64,000 nucleotides of DNA from Paraspadella gotoi (taxonomy: Eukaryota; Chaetognatha). Numbering within the stretch: position 1 is the stretch's first letter; each line of letters begins with the position of its first letter. Shown piece after piece: positions 59,401-63,693 of this stretch. A model generated the notes under the pieces. The model was not told where the DNA came from. It saw nothing but the letters and a program-made list of their open reading frames with translations, and made no database searches. The DNA is taken from positions 2,307,476 to 2,371,475 of the forward strand of contig JBJCIZ010000239.1 in the NCBI GenBank assembly GCA_051294375.1. Direction: 5' to 3'. Made by a program: the position numbers and the translations under genes.

Positions 59401-62400
59401 AAAAACAACAAAACTTTTTTTAAAGACTGTTTCTCAAGGATGTATTTTAAACCCTTTTTTATTTTTATTTTTTTTAGTAAAATATAGCTATTTATTTCAA
59501 TTCTTCTTTCGCTTCAAATTAAGACAAAAAAAAAAGAAATAAAAAAAATCAATTATAACTATTTTAAGCTACCTATGTAGTTTCTTTTTTTCTCTCTCTC
59601 TCCGTAAGAGAGCGTGGAAAGACACTCCGCGCGAAACTGCCATCGTGGTGGACTCGCTCGTCAAACGATACGGTTCCTTCGTTGCCGTCGCCGGCAGCTC
59701 CTTCGCCGTGGAGCAGGTCAGGAGAGATAAAAGGCGACCTTTAGGGTTTTAAACTAAGGGCTATGGGGCATTGGGCTACTTAACATTTTGACAATCTTTT
59801 CAGAGAGTGCCCTCTTTCTGTTCGTTTTTTCCCAAAATTGAATTTTAATATTTAACCTATATATGTGTTAGGGGGCAAACCTTGCGGACCTTGTTTTTAA
59901 ACTTATGAACCAATCCTTATCTCTGATCCCTAACCTTAATGTAATCATGAACCCTAAACCTAAATACTATCCCTAATTTCTAACGCTTACCTTTAACCCT
60001 AACCTTTAACCCTAACCTTCAGCCCTCACCTAAATCCTTAACCTTAATCTCTAGAGTCTAACAAAGTATCTAACCTTAATCACTAACTTAATCCTTAACC
60101 CTGACCTTTAACCTAATCTTTAACTTAAAAAAATTAACCTAAATCCGAATTTAAGATAAAATGGGGCGTTCTGGGAAAATAAAGCCAACATTTTCACAAA
60201 CAGGGCGAGCTCTTCTTCCCTAACCTTAACCTCTAGAGTCTAACAAAGTATCTAATCTTAATCACTAACTTAATCCTTAACCCTGACCTTTAACCTAATC
60301 TTTAACTTAAAAAAATTAACCTAAATCCGTATTTAAGATAAAATGGGGCGTTCTGGGAAAATAAAGCCAACATTTTCGCAAACAGGGCGAGCTCTTCGGA
60401 CTCCTCGGCGTCAACGGCGCCGGGAAATCAACGACCTTCAAAATGTTGTCAGGAGACGTGAAAATGACGGAAGGGAACATTTGGTTGACGACCAAATACA
60501 ACATGAGGAAGAACCTGCCCGAAATACAACAGCGGTTGGGCTATTGTCCGCAATATGACGCAATTATTGGCGAAATGACCGGTGGGATTCCAGGACTTTG
60601 TAAATATTTTACCCGAGTACTCGCGGAGCAACTCTATAAGTACATTCGATCGGTCGTTTCTGTCGGTCTTGTCCACTTACATTAAAGAATGCATATTAAA
60701 TTTTTGGCCTATGGTTGGTTGCTTGGTGGTTGCTGGTTAGTTGGTTGCTATTATTACAAACAGAAAAAAAACCTCAAAGTCTAAGGACGCTAGCGCCCGC
60801 CTTCAGGAATCCTAAAACTATAGGAATAAAAGACGCGAAATTTATGCAGATGAATGTCATAATACACGAGCAAAGAGTTTTTTATTATTCATGTTATGTC
60901 ATATCATGTTATCAAAGGGAAATACACGTGAAAATAAAGTACTGCGGCGCAACACGTTGGAATTACCGTTTTTGTTATTTGATGTACTTTTTCCTCAAGG
61001 CCGCGAAATGCCTGGATGTTTTCGTATCTTCGCGGGATCAAGAGGAAACAGATTCCTCATATGATACAAGGAATCGCCGACGCGCTGTGCTCTTGACTGG
61101 TGATGAGTTCTGTTGACTGCTGCAGTCTGTTGCTGACACTAACTGTTGTTGTCTTGGCTGTTTTTACTTCCAAATGATTGTTGTGTTGTACATAATGTAC
61201 ATGCTAAGCTGTCTATTAAGCCGGAACAGGTTGAAAACTAAAAGTTCTCTCAAATAAATAATGGTTAAGTGTCTGTTAGAGAATATGAAAATGAAAATAA
61301 TTTTTAAAATTTAGCTTATTGGTAAGCGCACGGAAGCATTTAAAGATTATTTTTTTGTTATATAAAGTTTAAAATTTTTTTTAATTTTTCAATTTTTTTA
61401 AATAGATTCTGATAGATAGTGATAGAGCTTTAAAAGTTAGATAAAGATTATTAATACAACTTTTAAAATTTTTTTGGTTTTATTAATAAAAATTTTAAAA
61501 AACTATATAATTCAGCCAGTGATGATGATGATGTTTTTTCTATTTTGGACCAATTTATTGTCAAAATTTGAAAAAATTGTAGTACTAACTTTCAGTTAAC
61601 TTTTCAAGCTCTATAGGAATCAGTTCTTAAAAATTTTTTTTTTTAAATTTATTTGTTGTTATATATTAATAAATATCTAAAAACCCAATGAACTAATTCA
61701 AAAAGTTGCATTGAAAATCGATGTAGTAATAGAAGGAAGAAAGAATTTTTTTTTTGAGAGAACTAGATGTTATAAAAAGTGTTCAAAACAAGAGGTTTTT
61801 TAACATATTCTTATATCGGCCAATGTAGAATAATGGAAATATTGCTATTGTTAAGTTTTAAAAAAATCCGACAATAAATATAAAAAATATTAAAATCTTC
61901 AGAAAATCAACCCCTTCTTTGAAAAATTTTTTCCAAAGAAGATTTTCCCCGAATCTGACTCCCGGTTGAAAATTCTTAGAATAAGATCGTTATTTTTACT
62001 TTAAATAAAAATTTTACCAAAATGGAATAATTCACTTGACCATGATCGTATCATATTAAAATAACCAAATAAAATGTAAAGAACAATTTTGAGAGCTTTT
62101 CAGACATATAGCTATCAGATTCCTGAATTCTAAGTTTATTGTAAAATCACAACATACTTTAAATGCGTTTATATTGTATTGAAGTTTACGTCTATTTATG
62201 AGCGGAATTTTTCCCAGGGGCGTTTACATTGTTTGGTAGTCAGATTTTAACGAAAATCTCCATTGAAAAAATCTTCCTCGATTTCTAAGAACGACGTCGG
62301 TTCCTATGTCTATTCATTCCGTCTTTTGTTTTTTTTTCTTCTGTCAAGATCATCTCGATCGTCAGTGCGGATCGTACAGCGGCGGCAATAAGCGGAAACT

Positions 62401-63650
62401 TAGCGTCGCCATTGCTCTCATTGGATTGCCATCTGTCGTCTTGCTCGATGAACCATCTACCGGTCGGTGAAAGGGATTGCCAATTGAAAAAAATTCGGGA
62501 GATAAATTTTTTGTTAATCTTTAGTGTTAGTTTTCTCCCGTCTTCTCTACATATTTTTGTTCGTTTCTATTTCTGCCATTTTTTTTTTCTTCTTTTTATT
62601 TTAATTCTTCCTTCCATCCCACCATCTTTTCCACTCGCCCTAACTCCTCGAAAAAAAAAAAAAAGGCGTCGACCCCATTGCCCGTCGCAAGTTATGGGAG
62701 GCGCTGCTCGACTTGCGCGACAACGGGGATCAGCGGATCATCTTGACGTCGCACGTGATGCAGGCGCGGACCGGGCTTATCGTCCACGGGAACGGCCCCC
62801 TTCGAACAACCCCTTTTCTTAACGTTTCGTTTTCCAGGAATGCGAAGTATTGTGCTCTAGATTGTGCATCATGGTGCGAGGAAAGATAAAATGCATCGGA
62901 TCACCTCAGCATTTAAAGTCGAAATTCGCTCAAGGTGGTGTTCTTCTTTGTCTTTTGTCGCCTCTCGTATTTATTCATGATTAGGAGAAAAAATATACTT
63001 TATATACTTAATCAAAAATATAGAAGCATATACTTTATATATATACTTTATCAAAATATACTTTGTATTGTGCGTATTATACTTTGTATTTGTGGCGAGT
63101 CCGCGGCGGGATCTTGCCTTAAAAGAGCTCCACAACTCTTCATGTTATTGATTCTCCAGTAAATTGAATCGACCCTTTCTTCAGGCTTCACAGTCGTGGT
63201 GGAGTTTCCCGACTCGTCCGTCGCCGATGCCAAGTGCGAGGCCTTCCTCGCCAAGATGCTTTCCGTCTTTCCGGACGCGAGGTTAAAGGAGAAGAATCAT
63301 CTCGGAACGACTTACTCGTATGTGGTGAGTTATCGAACTAGAGTCGTCTGAATACGACCATACAAGTTACAATAGTTCGAGCGAAGTTGATCATTAGCCT
63401 TGCCGCTAGAACGACAACCGAAGGAACCACTAAAGCCCAAACAAAAGCTGAAACATTGGCTGCGCCGGCTGCCCCTTTTTTTCATTTATAGATCCCTACC
63501 ATACCCGGCCGCACTTGGGGCAAAGTCTTCGAGTTTTTCGAGTCCACGAAGACCGAGTTCGAGTTGACGGACTACTCGGTGACGCAGACCACGCTGGAGG
63601 AGGTCTTCATGCATCTCACCCTCAAGGCGGGAACGCTTGACGACGACTGA
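36884..63650 (+). CDS. ABCA-subfamily ABC transporter (gene span)
   Basis: This gene encodes a full ABC transporter of the ABCA type, which uses ATP to move lipids or sterols across membranes (family knowledge). Two half-transporters are visible. NBD1 has split Walker A GHNGAGKSS, Q-loop YCPQHDIL, signature LSGGTRRK, Walker [13 protein letters not shown] and H-loop [11 protein letters not shown]2 has [33 protein letters not shown] and TSHVMQE. Each membrane half has ABCA landmarks such as YVEEVSPG and [10 protein letters not shown]. About 45 exons were placed by conserved sequence and splice phase. The exon with the first transmembrane helix was not found, a luminal insertion is unusual, and frame breaks occur in two exons. 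No specific ABCA number is assigned. Confidence 0.93.
37016..37905. other. ABCA first intron region
   Basis: It has an imperfect CTATACTAT repeat at 37023-37065, a 76-codon open frame at 37308-37538 starting [20 protein letters not shown] that runs into a GA repeat, and a family A MITE. The expected helix 1 exon was not found. Confidence 0.55.
37652..37870 (-). repeat. family A MITE arm in ABCA intron
   Basis: The arm runs from CATTGATAGGGAAGCCAGGT to the diverged terminus TACCAATCTCAT. It ends 35 bp before the acceptor AG of exon 37906. Confidence 0.85.
37906..38117 (+). CDS. ABCA exon, N-terminal luminal segment
   Basis: It encodes [20 protein letters not shown] and on to [20 protein letters not shown]. 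The start of an ABCA first extracellular domain is expected here, but the segment is weakly conserved. The acceptor CCGACCGAAACAG lies about 35 bp after the end of a family A MITE. It starts in phase 2 and ends in phase 1, fitting the next exon. Confidence 0.7.
38443..38690 (+). repeat. family C SINE-like element with (AAT)n tail
   Basis: It begins TGGTGGACTAAAATCCACCA and ends GAACGGTTCTGTCATTAACA followed by (AAT)n. The CCGGGGTTCTTGCCCGGTGG segment resembles a tRNA B box. Copies at 49446 and 54047 have the same ends. Confidence 0.75.
38705..38908 (+). CDS. ABCA exon, first extracellular domain
   Basis: It encodes [20 protein letters not shown] and then [20 protein letters not shown]. It sits between the N-terminal exon and the exon leading into membrane helix 2, so it belongs to extracellular domain 1. 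The acceptor is TTCATTTCAG and the donor GATGGTTAGC, starting and ending in phase 1. An (AAT)n tail of a SINE precedes it. Confidence 0.75.
39425..39599 (+). CDS. ABCA exon, first extracellular domain
   Basis: It encodes [20 protein letters not shown] and a C-terminal part with [18 protein letters not shown]. The KLKIRF pattern resembles the beta-strand segment of ABCA extracellular domain 1 that precedes helix 2. The donor is AGAAAGTGATG; it runs from phase 1 to phase 2 and joins 40191 to form a Lys codon. Confidence 0.77.
39620..39780 (+). repeat. (AAT)n microsatellite
   Basis: Imperfect AAT/ATA repeats in the intron after exon 39425. Nothing else is seen between 39800 and 40190 except AT-rich DNA. 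Confidence 0.9.
40191..40303 (+). CDS. ABCA exon, extracellular domain before helix 2
   Basis: It encodes [18 protein letters not shown] and [12 protein letters not shown]. The YYLKGF junction with the next exon matches the conserved ABCA segment (YY.GF..Q) just before membrane helix 2. The acceptor ends TTTTATAG and the donor is AAGGGTGAGT, phase 2 to phase 1. Confidence 0.83.
40340..40893. repeat. family E element interrupted by family B
   Basis: Left end CTTATTTTCCCAGAGCGTCC and right end AAATGGGGCGCTTTTGTGAA flank TTAGG-type repeats; the family B copy at 40511 sits inside. Confidence 0.7.
40511..40710 (+). repeat. family B MITE, shortened
   Basis: It begins GTTGCATCGCAGTAACTTTT and ends CGCTCGCAGCGCAAC, and lacks the ATGACATG block. 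It interrupts a family E element in the intron before exon 41059. Confidence 0.75.
40961..41046 (+). repeat. (CT)n used as pyrimidine tract
   Basis: Pure CT repeat ending 12 bp before the acceptor of exon 41059. Confidence 0.93.
41059..41259 (+). CDS. ABCA exon, approach to and start of helix 2
   Basis: It encodes [20 protein letters not shown], then [20 protein letters not shown] and a hydrophobic run [15 protein letters not shown]. The FP-YPPY pattern and following helix match ABCA membrane helix 2. Its acceptor (TCCGTAAG) is preceded by about 85 bp of CT repeat acting as the pyrimidine tract. Confidence 0.87.
41537..41786 (+). CDS. ABCA exon, membrane helices 3-4
   Basis: It encodes [20 protein letters not shown], the conserved ABCA cytosolic EKE-LKE-M-MMG loop. 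Two very hydrophobic helices follow, including [16 protein letters not shown]. It starts with the Asp codon completed from the previous exon and ends TCCTG before GTGATG in phase 2. Confidence 0.9.
42396..42612 (+). CDS. ABCA exon, membrane helices 4-5
   Basis: It encodes [20 protein letters not shown] and then [20 protein letters not shown]. The S-A-TAG-G...YF pattern is the ABCA segment of helices 4 and 5. Phase 2 to phase 0. The intron before it includes a run of C and a purine/pyrimidine-poor acceptor ending CCATTAG. Confidence 0.89.
42640..42912 (-). repeat. family B MITE, degraded
   Basis: Diverged remnants (GGTCGGTCGGTCCGTTCCAT, CTGGCGCCACCTTTTGTTTT, TTTGAATTACCGTTCTTGTT) fill most of the intron between exons 42396 and 43019. 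Termini are damaged. Confidence 0.65.
43019..43223 (+). CDS. ABCA exon, helix 6 and start of NBD1
   Basis: It encodes [20 protein letters not shown] and [17 protein letters not shown]. The pattern LLD...Y.E.V.PG.(Y/F)G is the ABCA family landmark that ends the first membrane domain. A basic stretch with [14 protein letters not shown] follows. It runs from phase 0 to phase 1 and lies inside the local (GA)n-rich block. Confidence 0.92.
43240..43279 (+). repeat. (GA)n after exon 43019
   Basis: GA repeat starting 17 bp after the splice donor. Confidence 0.9.
43296..43505 (+). repeat. family B MITE, internal deletion
   Basis: It has GTATTTCTCGTGACATGACA, repeats of CATGACATGACATGCGCTAA and the GACTTATAGTGACTT end. 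The left terminus is replaced by a GA repeat. Confidence 0.65.
43657..43742 (+). CDS. ABCA exon, entry to NBD1
   Basis: It encodes [20 protein letters not shown] and GIAIRDLVK. It resembles the G(V/I)(S/A)I(R)NL.K start of ABCA NBD1. The acceptor TTCTTTCCAG is clear. Phase 1 to phase 0. Confidence 0.87.
43819..43930 (+). CDS. ABCA exon, NBD1 with first half of Walker A
   Basis: It encodes [20 protein letters not shown], then [11 protein letters not shown]. The last codon is split with the next exon, which completes GHNGAGKSS. The donor is CGGAGGTCTGTG. The following intron holds a large foldback element around a GA repeat. Confidence 0.93.
43983..44280. repeat. long inverted repeat around GA microsatellite
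   Basis: The left arm (43983-44057, containing AAAAACGGACATGTTTCGGC) is the inverse of the right arm (44206-44280, containing GCCGAAACATGTCCGTTTTT). About 90 bp of GA repeat lies between them. It sits in the intron that splits Walker A. Confidence 0.9.
44681..44734 (+). CDS. ABCA exon, NBD1 second half of Walker A
   Basis: This 54-bp exon encodes [18 protein letters not shown] with boundary codons. Lys and Ser of Walker A are here. The acceptor is TTTATTAG. Canonical ABCA Walker A usually reads GKTT; here GKSS. Confidence 0.93.
44818..44938 (+). CDS. ABCA exon, NBD1 Q-loop
   Basis: It encodes [20 protein letters not shown] and [26 protein letters not shown] is the Q-loop of ABCA NBD1. Its acceptor has no pyrimidine tract: about 14 A residues precede AG. 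Donor TTGATGTAATT, phase 2. Confidence 0.92.
45193..45350 (+). CDS. ABCA exon, NBD1 signature
   Basis: It encodes [20 protein letters not shown] and later [28 protein letters not shown] is the ABC signature; most ABCA proteins have LSGGM.RKL.V, so T and TS are unusual. Acceptor CACTCGAG, phase 2 to 1. Confidence 0.93.
45427..45760 (-). repeat. family B MITE in ABCA intron
   Basis: It runs from GTTGCGCCGCGAGTATAAGT to ACTGCGGCGCAACACATTAG. It fills most of the 435-bp intron between the signature and Walker B exons; its edge is 25 bp from the acceptor. Confidence 0.85.
45786..45859 (+). CDS. ABCA exon, NBD1 Walker B
   Basis: It encodes [20 protein letters not shown] and HCIWQ. The Walker B aspartate, catalytic Glu and D-loop are present. 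The acceptor TCTCCAAG lies about 25 bp after the edge of a family B MITE. Confidence 0.94.
46014..46191 (+). CDS. ABCA exon, NBD1 H-loop
   Basis: It encodes [20 protein letters not shown] and [29 protein letters not shown] is the H-loop; [19 protein letters not shown] is the ABCA regulatory start after NBD1. Acceptor TTACCAG, phase 0 to 1. Confidence 0.94.
46384..46733 (+). repeat. family B MITE in ABCA intron
   Basis: It runs from AATTCCAATGTGTTGCGCCG to GAGTACTCGCGGCTCAAC. It fills the distal part of a 565-bp intron; its edge is 23 bp from the acceptor. Confidence 0.87.
46757..46885 (+). CDS. ABCA exon, regulatory segment after NBD1
   Basis: It encodes [20 protein letters not shown] and [20 protein letters not shown]. 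It corresponds to the ABCA region where VP.A.l....E..(F/Y).LP is usual. The acceptor is about 23 bp after a family B MITE edge. Phase 1 on both sides. Confidence 0.87.
47007..47146 (+). CDS. ABCA exon, end of NBD1 regulatory domain
   Basis: It encodes [20 protein letters not shown], then [20 protein letters not shown]. The G-T.D.MEEV(Y/F)(I/L)R pattern is the conserved end of ABCA NBD1. Phase 1 to 0. Confidence 0.9.
47291..47627 (+). CDS. ABCA linker exon (3' end uncertain)
   Basis: The acceptor TTTCTTCAG opens a polar frame rich in Asn, Ala and Glu, including [20 protein letters not shown]. It is the hydrophilic linker between the two halves and is not conserved. The frame stays open to 47750 and no strong donor is visible. 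I end it at a weak GTTTGA candidate, so the 3' boundary is not reliable and another linker exon may follow. Confidence 0.5.
47742..48115 (-). repeat. family A MITE in ABCA linker intron
   Basis: A nearly full-length copy with one TTGGTTGTGCCAATTTCAT near 47772-47790 and another ending at about 48113. The AATTCAGCTCCTTGTATTTT segment after the first recurs in inverted form near 55835. Confidence 0.82.
48145..48312 (+). CDS. ABCA linker exon
   Basis: This 56-codon frame starts [20 protein letters not shown] and ends [12 protein letters not shown] before GGTATGTTTA. It lies between the linker and the exon before helix 7. Phase 0 at its end suits the next exon; the phase at its start is not proven. 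Confidence 0.55.
48395..48468 (+). CDS. ABCA exon, KR segment before helix 7
   Basis: It encodes [20 protein letters not shown] followed by RILAR. The A-(L/M)FIKR pattern precedes helix 7 in ABCA proteins. Phase 0 to 2. Confidence 0.85.
48577..48726 (+). CDS. ABCA exon, membrane helix 7
   Basis: It encodes [20 protein letters not shown] and SLILWT, the helix that begins the second half. Extracellular domain 2 follows. Acceptor is a poly-T tract ending TTAG; donor CTTAAGTGAGC. Confidence 0.88.
48803..48960 (+). CDS. ABCA exon, second extracellular domain
   Basis: It encodes [20 protein letters not shown] and [20 protein letters not shown]. Cys residues are present, as expected for a luminal or extracellular domain. 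It is not strongly conserved. The donor is GCGGAACGTGAGAA. Confidence 0.78.
49283..49419 (+). CDS. ABCA exon, second extracellular domain
   Basis: It encodes [20 protein letters not shown] and [19 protein letters not shown]. The acceptor is GCCTTTAG and the donor ATGGTATTAT, phase 1 to 0. A SINE (family C) starts just inside the next intron. Confidence 0.76.
49446..49645 (+). repeat. family C SINE-like element
   Basis: This copy starts GGTGGACTAAAATCCACAAA right after the splice donor of exon 49283 and ends TTCTGTCACTAACATATAAC. Confidence 0.77.
49839..49929 (+). CDS. ABCA exon, second extracellular domain
   Basis: It encodes [20 protein letters not shown] and [11 protein letters not shown]. 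Acceptor CAATTAACAG, donor CATGGTAGGT, phase 0 to 1. Confidence 0.76.
49995..50073 (+). CDS. ABCA exon, second extracellular domain
   Basis: It encodes [20 protein letters not shown] followed by PSGSIA. Phase 1 to 2. It is followed by an intron of about 2 kb to the next recognisable exon, and a missing exon between them is possible. Confidence 0.76.
50609..50868 (-). repeat. family B MITE in ABCA intron
   Basis: It runs from GTTGCGCTGCGAGTACTCTC to CTGCGGCGCAACACATTTGA, with a shortened interior, in the 2-kb intron after exon 49995. Confidence 0.83.
51100..51690 (+). repeat. family D dispersed repeat
   Basis: It shares GCCGGAACAGGTTGAAAACT and GCGCACGGAAGCATTTAAAG, then TTGCATTGAAAATCGAT, with 61215-61790. 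I recognise no coding domain. It lies in the 2-kb intron before exon 52107. Confidence 0.75.
52107..52244 (+). CDS. ABCA exon with frame breaks, second extracellular domain
   Basis: The peptide [15 protein letters not shown] (from 52125) matches the ABCA A..YN(N/D)..YH..P motif, and [18 protein letters not shown] (from 52178) matches the following N-A-I segment. The two lie in different frames, with a break near 52176. The first also disagrees with the phase of the previous exon. No GT donor is seen after the motif. I infer base errors or a missing exon; a truly broken gene is less likely because nothing else in the gene is decayed except exon 61000. Confidence 0.75.
52614..52753 (+). CDS. 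ABCA exon, membrane helix 8
   Basis: It encodes [20 protein letters not shown] and TGAKHLQ. F..P....KERV..AKHLQ is the ABCA landmark at the end of helix 8. The acceptor could be at 52613 or 52631, both in phase 1. Donor CAGGTAGAGG. Confidence 0.9.
53628..53773 (+). CDS. ABCA exon, membrane helix 9
   Basis: It encodes [20 protein letters not shown], then [18 protein letters not shown]. The YW..N..WD pattern is typical of ABCA helix 9. Phase 0 to 2. Confidence 0.92.
53862..53961 (+). CDS. ABCA exon, membrane helix 10
   Basis: It encodes [20 protein letters not shown] and [13 protein letters not shown]. It matches the ABCA segment with P..Y..SF.F. Donor TTTGGGGTGAGA, phase 2 to 0. Confidence 0.9.
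54047..54250 (-). repeat. family C SINE-like element
   Basis: Reverse-oriented copy running from TGTGTTAGTGACAGACCCGT-like tail sequence to GTGGATTTTAGTCCACCATA. Confidence 0.77.
54441..54641 (+). CDS. ABCA exon, IFPQF helix plus start of extra loop
   Basis: It encodes [20 protein letters not shown], which matches the (I)FP.F.LG of ABCA. A non-conserved stretch with [20 protein letters not shown] follows. Here the protein departs from the usual ABCA length. Phase 0 on both sides; preceded by a C-rich acceptor. Confidence 0.86.
55005..55250 (+). repeat. tRNA-derived SINE-like element
   Basis: It contains CAATGGCTGAGCGAGCTAAA and GGGTTCGATCCCTGGGTTGT, which look like tRNA A-box and B-box regions, and ends in AT/AAT repeats. 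A folded tRNA is not convincing, so a SINE is favoured. Confidence 0.65.
55272..55357 (+). CDS. ABCA exon in the extra loop
   Basis: It encodes [20 protein letters not shown] and AILQDPNKG. It begins in phase 0 and ends in phase 2. No match to usual ABCA sequence is recognised. Confidence 0.77.
55851..56020 (+). repeat. family A MITE arm before duplicated exon, copy 1
   Basis: It begins ATGAAATTGGTACAACCCAA and includes GACATTGGACACTGGACAGG; it fades about 30 bp before the acceptor at 56047. Confidence 0.82.
56048..56241 (+). CDS. ABCA exon in the extra loop, copy 1
   Basis: It encodes [20 protein letters not shown], then [20 protein letters not shown]. It starts in phase 2 and, at AGAGTTGGTATC, ends in phase 1, which fits the acceptor at 57940. 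A family A MITE fragment ends shortly before its acceptor. A near-identical copy lies at 57412. Confidence 0.83.
56366..56440 (+). repeat. (GA)n microsatellite
   Basis: GA repeat with GGAGACGGAG interruptions between the duplicated exons. Confidence 0.9.
57246..57390 (+). repeat. family A MITE arm before duplicated exon, copy 2
   Basis: It is nearly identical to 55885-56020 and was carried along with the duplicated exon. Confidence 0.82.
57412..57605 (+). CDS. ABCA exon in the extra loop, copy 2 (duplicate)
   Basis: It is the same length as 56048-56241 and nearly identical; the codon after TTID reads Glu instead of Asp (GAAATC against GACATC). The upstream 160 bp of intron with the MITE fragment is also duplicated. 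Each copy starts in phase 2 and ends in phase 1, so a transcript with both would shift frame. It is either an alternative exon or an assembly duplicate. Confidence 0.7.
57678..57914 (-). repeat. family B MITE in ABCA intron, with gap
   Basis: It runs from GTTGGGCCGCGAGTACT through a 25-base N gap to TAATGCGGCGCAAC. It occupies most of a 334-bp intron; its edge is 25 bp from the acceptor. Confidence 0.82.
57695..57719. other. assembly gap (25 N)
   Basis: Fixed-size gap inside a family B MITE between the duplicated exon and exon 57940. Confidence 1.
57940..58166 (+). CDS. ABCA exon, end of extra loop and return to membrane
   Basis: It encodes [20 protein letters not shown] and later [15 protein letters not shown]. 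The last part matches the ABCA G..L......G..FF helix. The acceptor lies 25 bp after a family B MITE. Phase 1 to 0. Confidence 0.85.
58647..58850 (+). CDS. ABCA exon, helix 12 and acidic tract
   Basis: It encodes [20 protein letters not shown] and a basic [10 protein letters not shown], then a long Glu run and [18 protein letters not shown]. The EDEDV..ER..V pattern is the ABCA bridge into NBD2. The end is either a GC donor after NYYQ (58850) or a GT donor at 58835; both keep phase 0. Confidence 0.85.
59166..59270 (+). CDS. ABCA exon, bridge to NBD2
   Basis: It encodes [20 protein letters not shown] and [15 protein letters not shown]. It is hydrophilic and not conserved. The acceptor ACAATACAG is plausible; an alternative AG upstream (TTCAG at 59141) would add a few residues in another phase. 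Confidence 0.68.
59609..59716 (+). CDS. ABCA exon, start of NBD2
   Basis: It encodes [20 protein letters not shown] and [12 protein letters not shown]. The V..L.K.YG....AV...SFAV pattern opens ABCA NBD2. Acceptor TCTCTCTCCGTAAG, like that of exon 41059. Confidence 0.92.
59803..60183. repeat. family E element before NBD2 exon
   Basis: Ends TTTTCAGAGAGTGCCCTCTT and TGGGGCGTTCTGGGAAAATA flank dense CCTAACCTTAA-type repeats. Its right end is repeated in the 182-bp tandem duplication. Confidence 0.75.
60022..60397. repeat. 182-bp tandem duplication over a splice acceptor
   Basis: Two units with an offset of 182 bp: ACAGGGCGAGCTCTTC is at 60201 and again at 60382. The unit includes the intron end and the first 12 bases of the NBD2 Walker A exon. 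Confidence 0.88.
60386..60581 (+). CDS. ABCA exon, NBD2 Walker A and Q-loop
   Basis: It encodes [20 protein letters not shown], then [20 protein letters not shown] and [12 protein letters not shown] is Walker A, YCPQYD the Q-loop. The acceptor CAAACAG has been duplicated 182 bp upstream. Phase 0 to 1. Confidence 0.95.
60612..60968 (-). repeat. family B MITE in ABCA intron
   Basis: It runs from ACCCGAGTACTCGCGGAGCA to TACTGCGGCGCAACACGTTG. It fills nearly all of a 418-bp intron, about 30 bp from both splice sites. Confidence 0.85.
61000..61099 (+). CDS. ABCA exon with frame breaks, NBD2 helical part
   Basis: It opens GREM in frame with the previous exon. Then [20 protein letters not shown] continues in a shifted frame (break at 61011-61012) and LLT at the end is in a third frame (break near 61090). 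With the frame used as read, TGA occurs at 61062. The segments together match ABCA TGRE.L...LRGI and the following LL..L.EHAD helix, so single missing bases are the simplest explanation. Confidence 0.8.
61215..61790 (+). repeat. family D dispersed repeat
   Basis: Second copy of the 51100 element, with small indels. It lies in the intron after exon 61000. Confidence 0.75.
62349..62462 (+). CDS. ABCA exon, NBD2 signature and Walker B
   Basis: It encodes [20 protein letters not shown] and [27 protein letters not shown] is the signature and VVLLDEPS the Walker B. Acceptor TCTGTCAAG. Phase 1 to 1. Confidence 0.95.
62666..62763 (+). CDS. ABCA exon, NBD2 D-loop to H-loop
   Basis: It encodes [20 protein letters not shown], then [20 protein letters not shown] and TSH are D-loop and H-loop landmarks. 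Its acceptor is preceded by about 14 A, and its donor is GC (CAGGCGCGG). Confidence 0.93.
62838..62934 (+). CDS. ABCA exon, NBD2 after H-loop
   Basis: It encodes [20 protein letters not shown] and [29 protein letters not shown] is the ABCA segment. Acceptor TTTTCCAG, phase 0 to 1. Confidence 0.94.
63185..63324 (+). CDS. ABCA exon, C-terminal regulatory domain
   Basis: It encodes [20 protein letters not shown] and [20 protein letters not shown]. It matches the G(Y/F)...(V/L) strand of ABCA regulatory domain 2. Acceptor TCTTCAG, donor GTGGTGAGT. Confidence 0.92.
63492..63650 (+). CDS. ABCA terminal exon
   Basis: It encodes [20 protein letters not shown] and [18 protein letters not shown], ending AGTLDDD and [14 protein letters not shown] is the conserved C-terminal ABCA motif. 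Acceptor TTTATAG. Confidence 0.95.
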   Translation: MPTIPGRTWGKVFEFFESTKTEFELTDYSVTQTTLEEVFMHLTLKAGTLDDD

Positions 63651-63687
63651 AGATTTATTGTTTAGAAATATTATAATTGAGTGACTT

Positions 63688-63693
63688 AATAAA
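63688..63693 (+). terminator. candidate ABCA polyadenylation signal
   Basis: AATAAA begins 38 bp after the stop codon. A second AATAAA is at 63834-63839. The rest of the window to 64000 is AT-rich with no gene seen. Confidence 0.5.
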
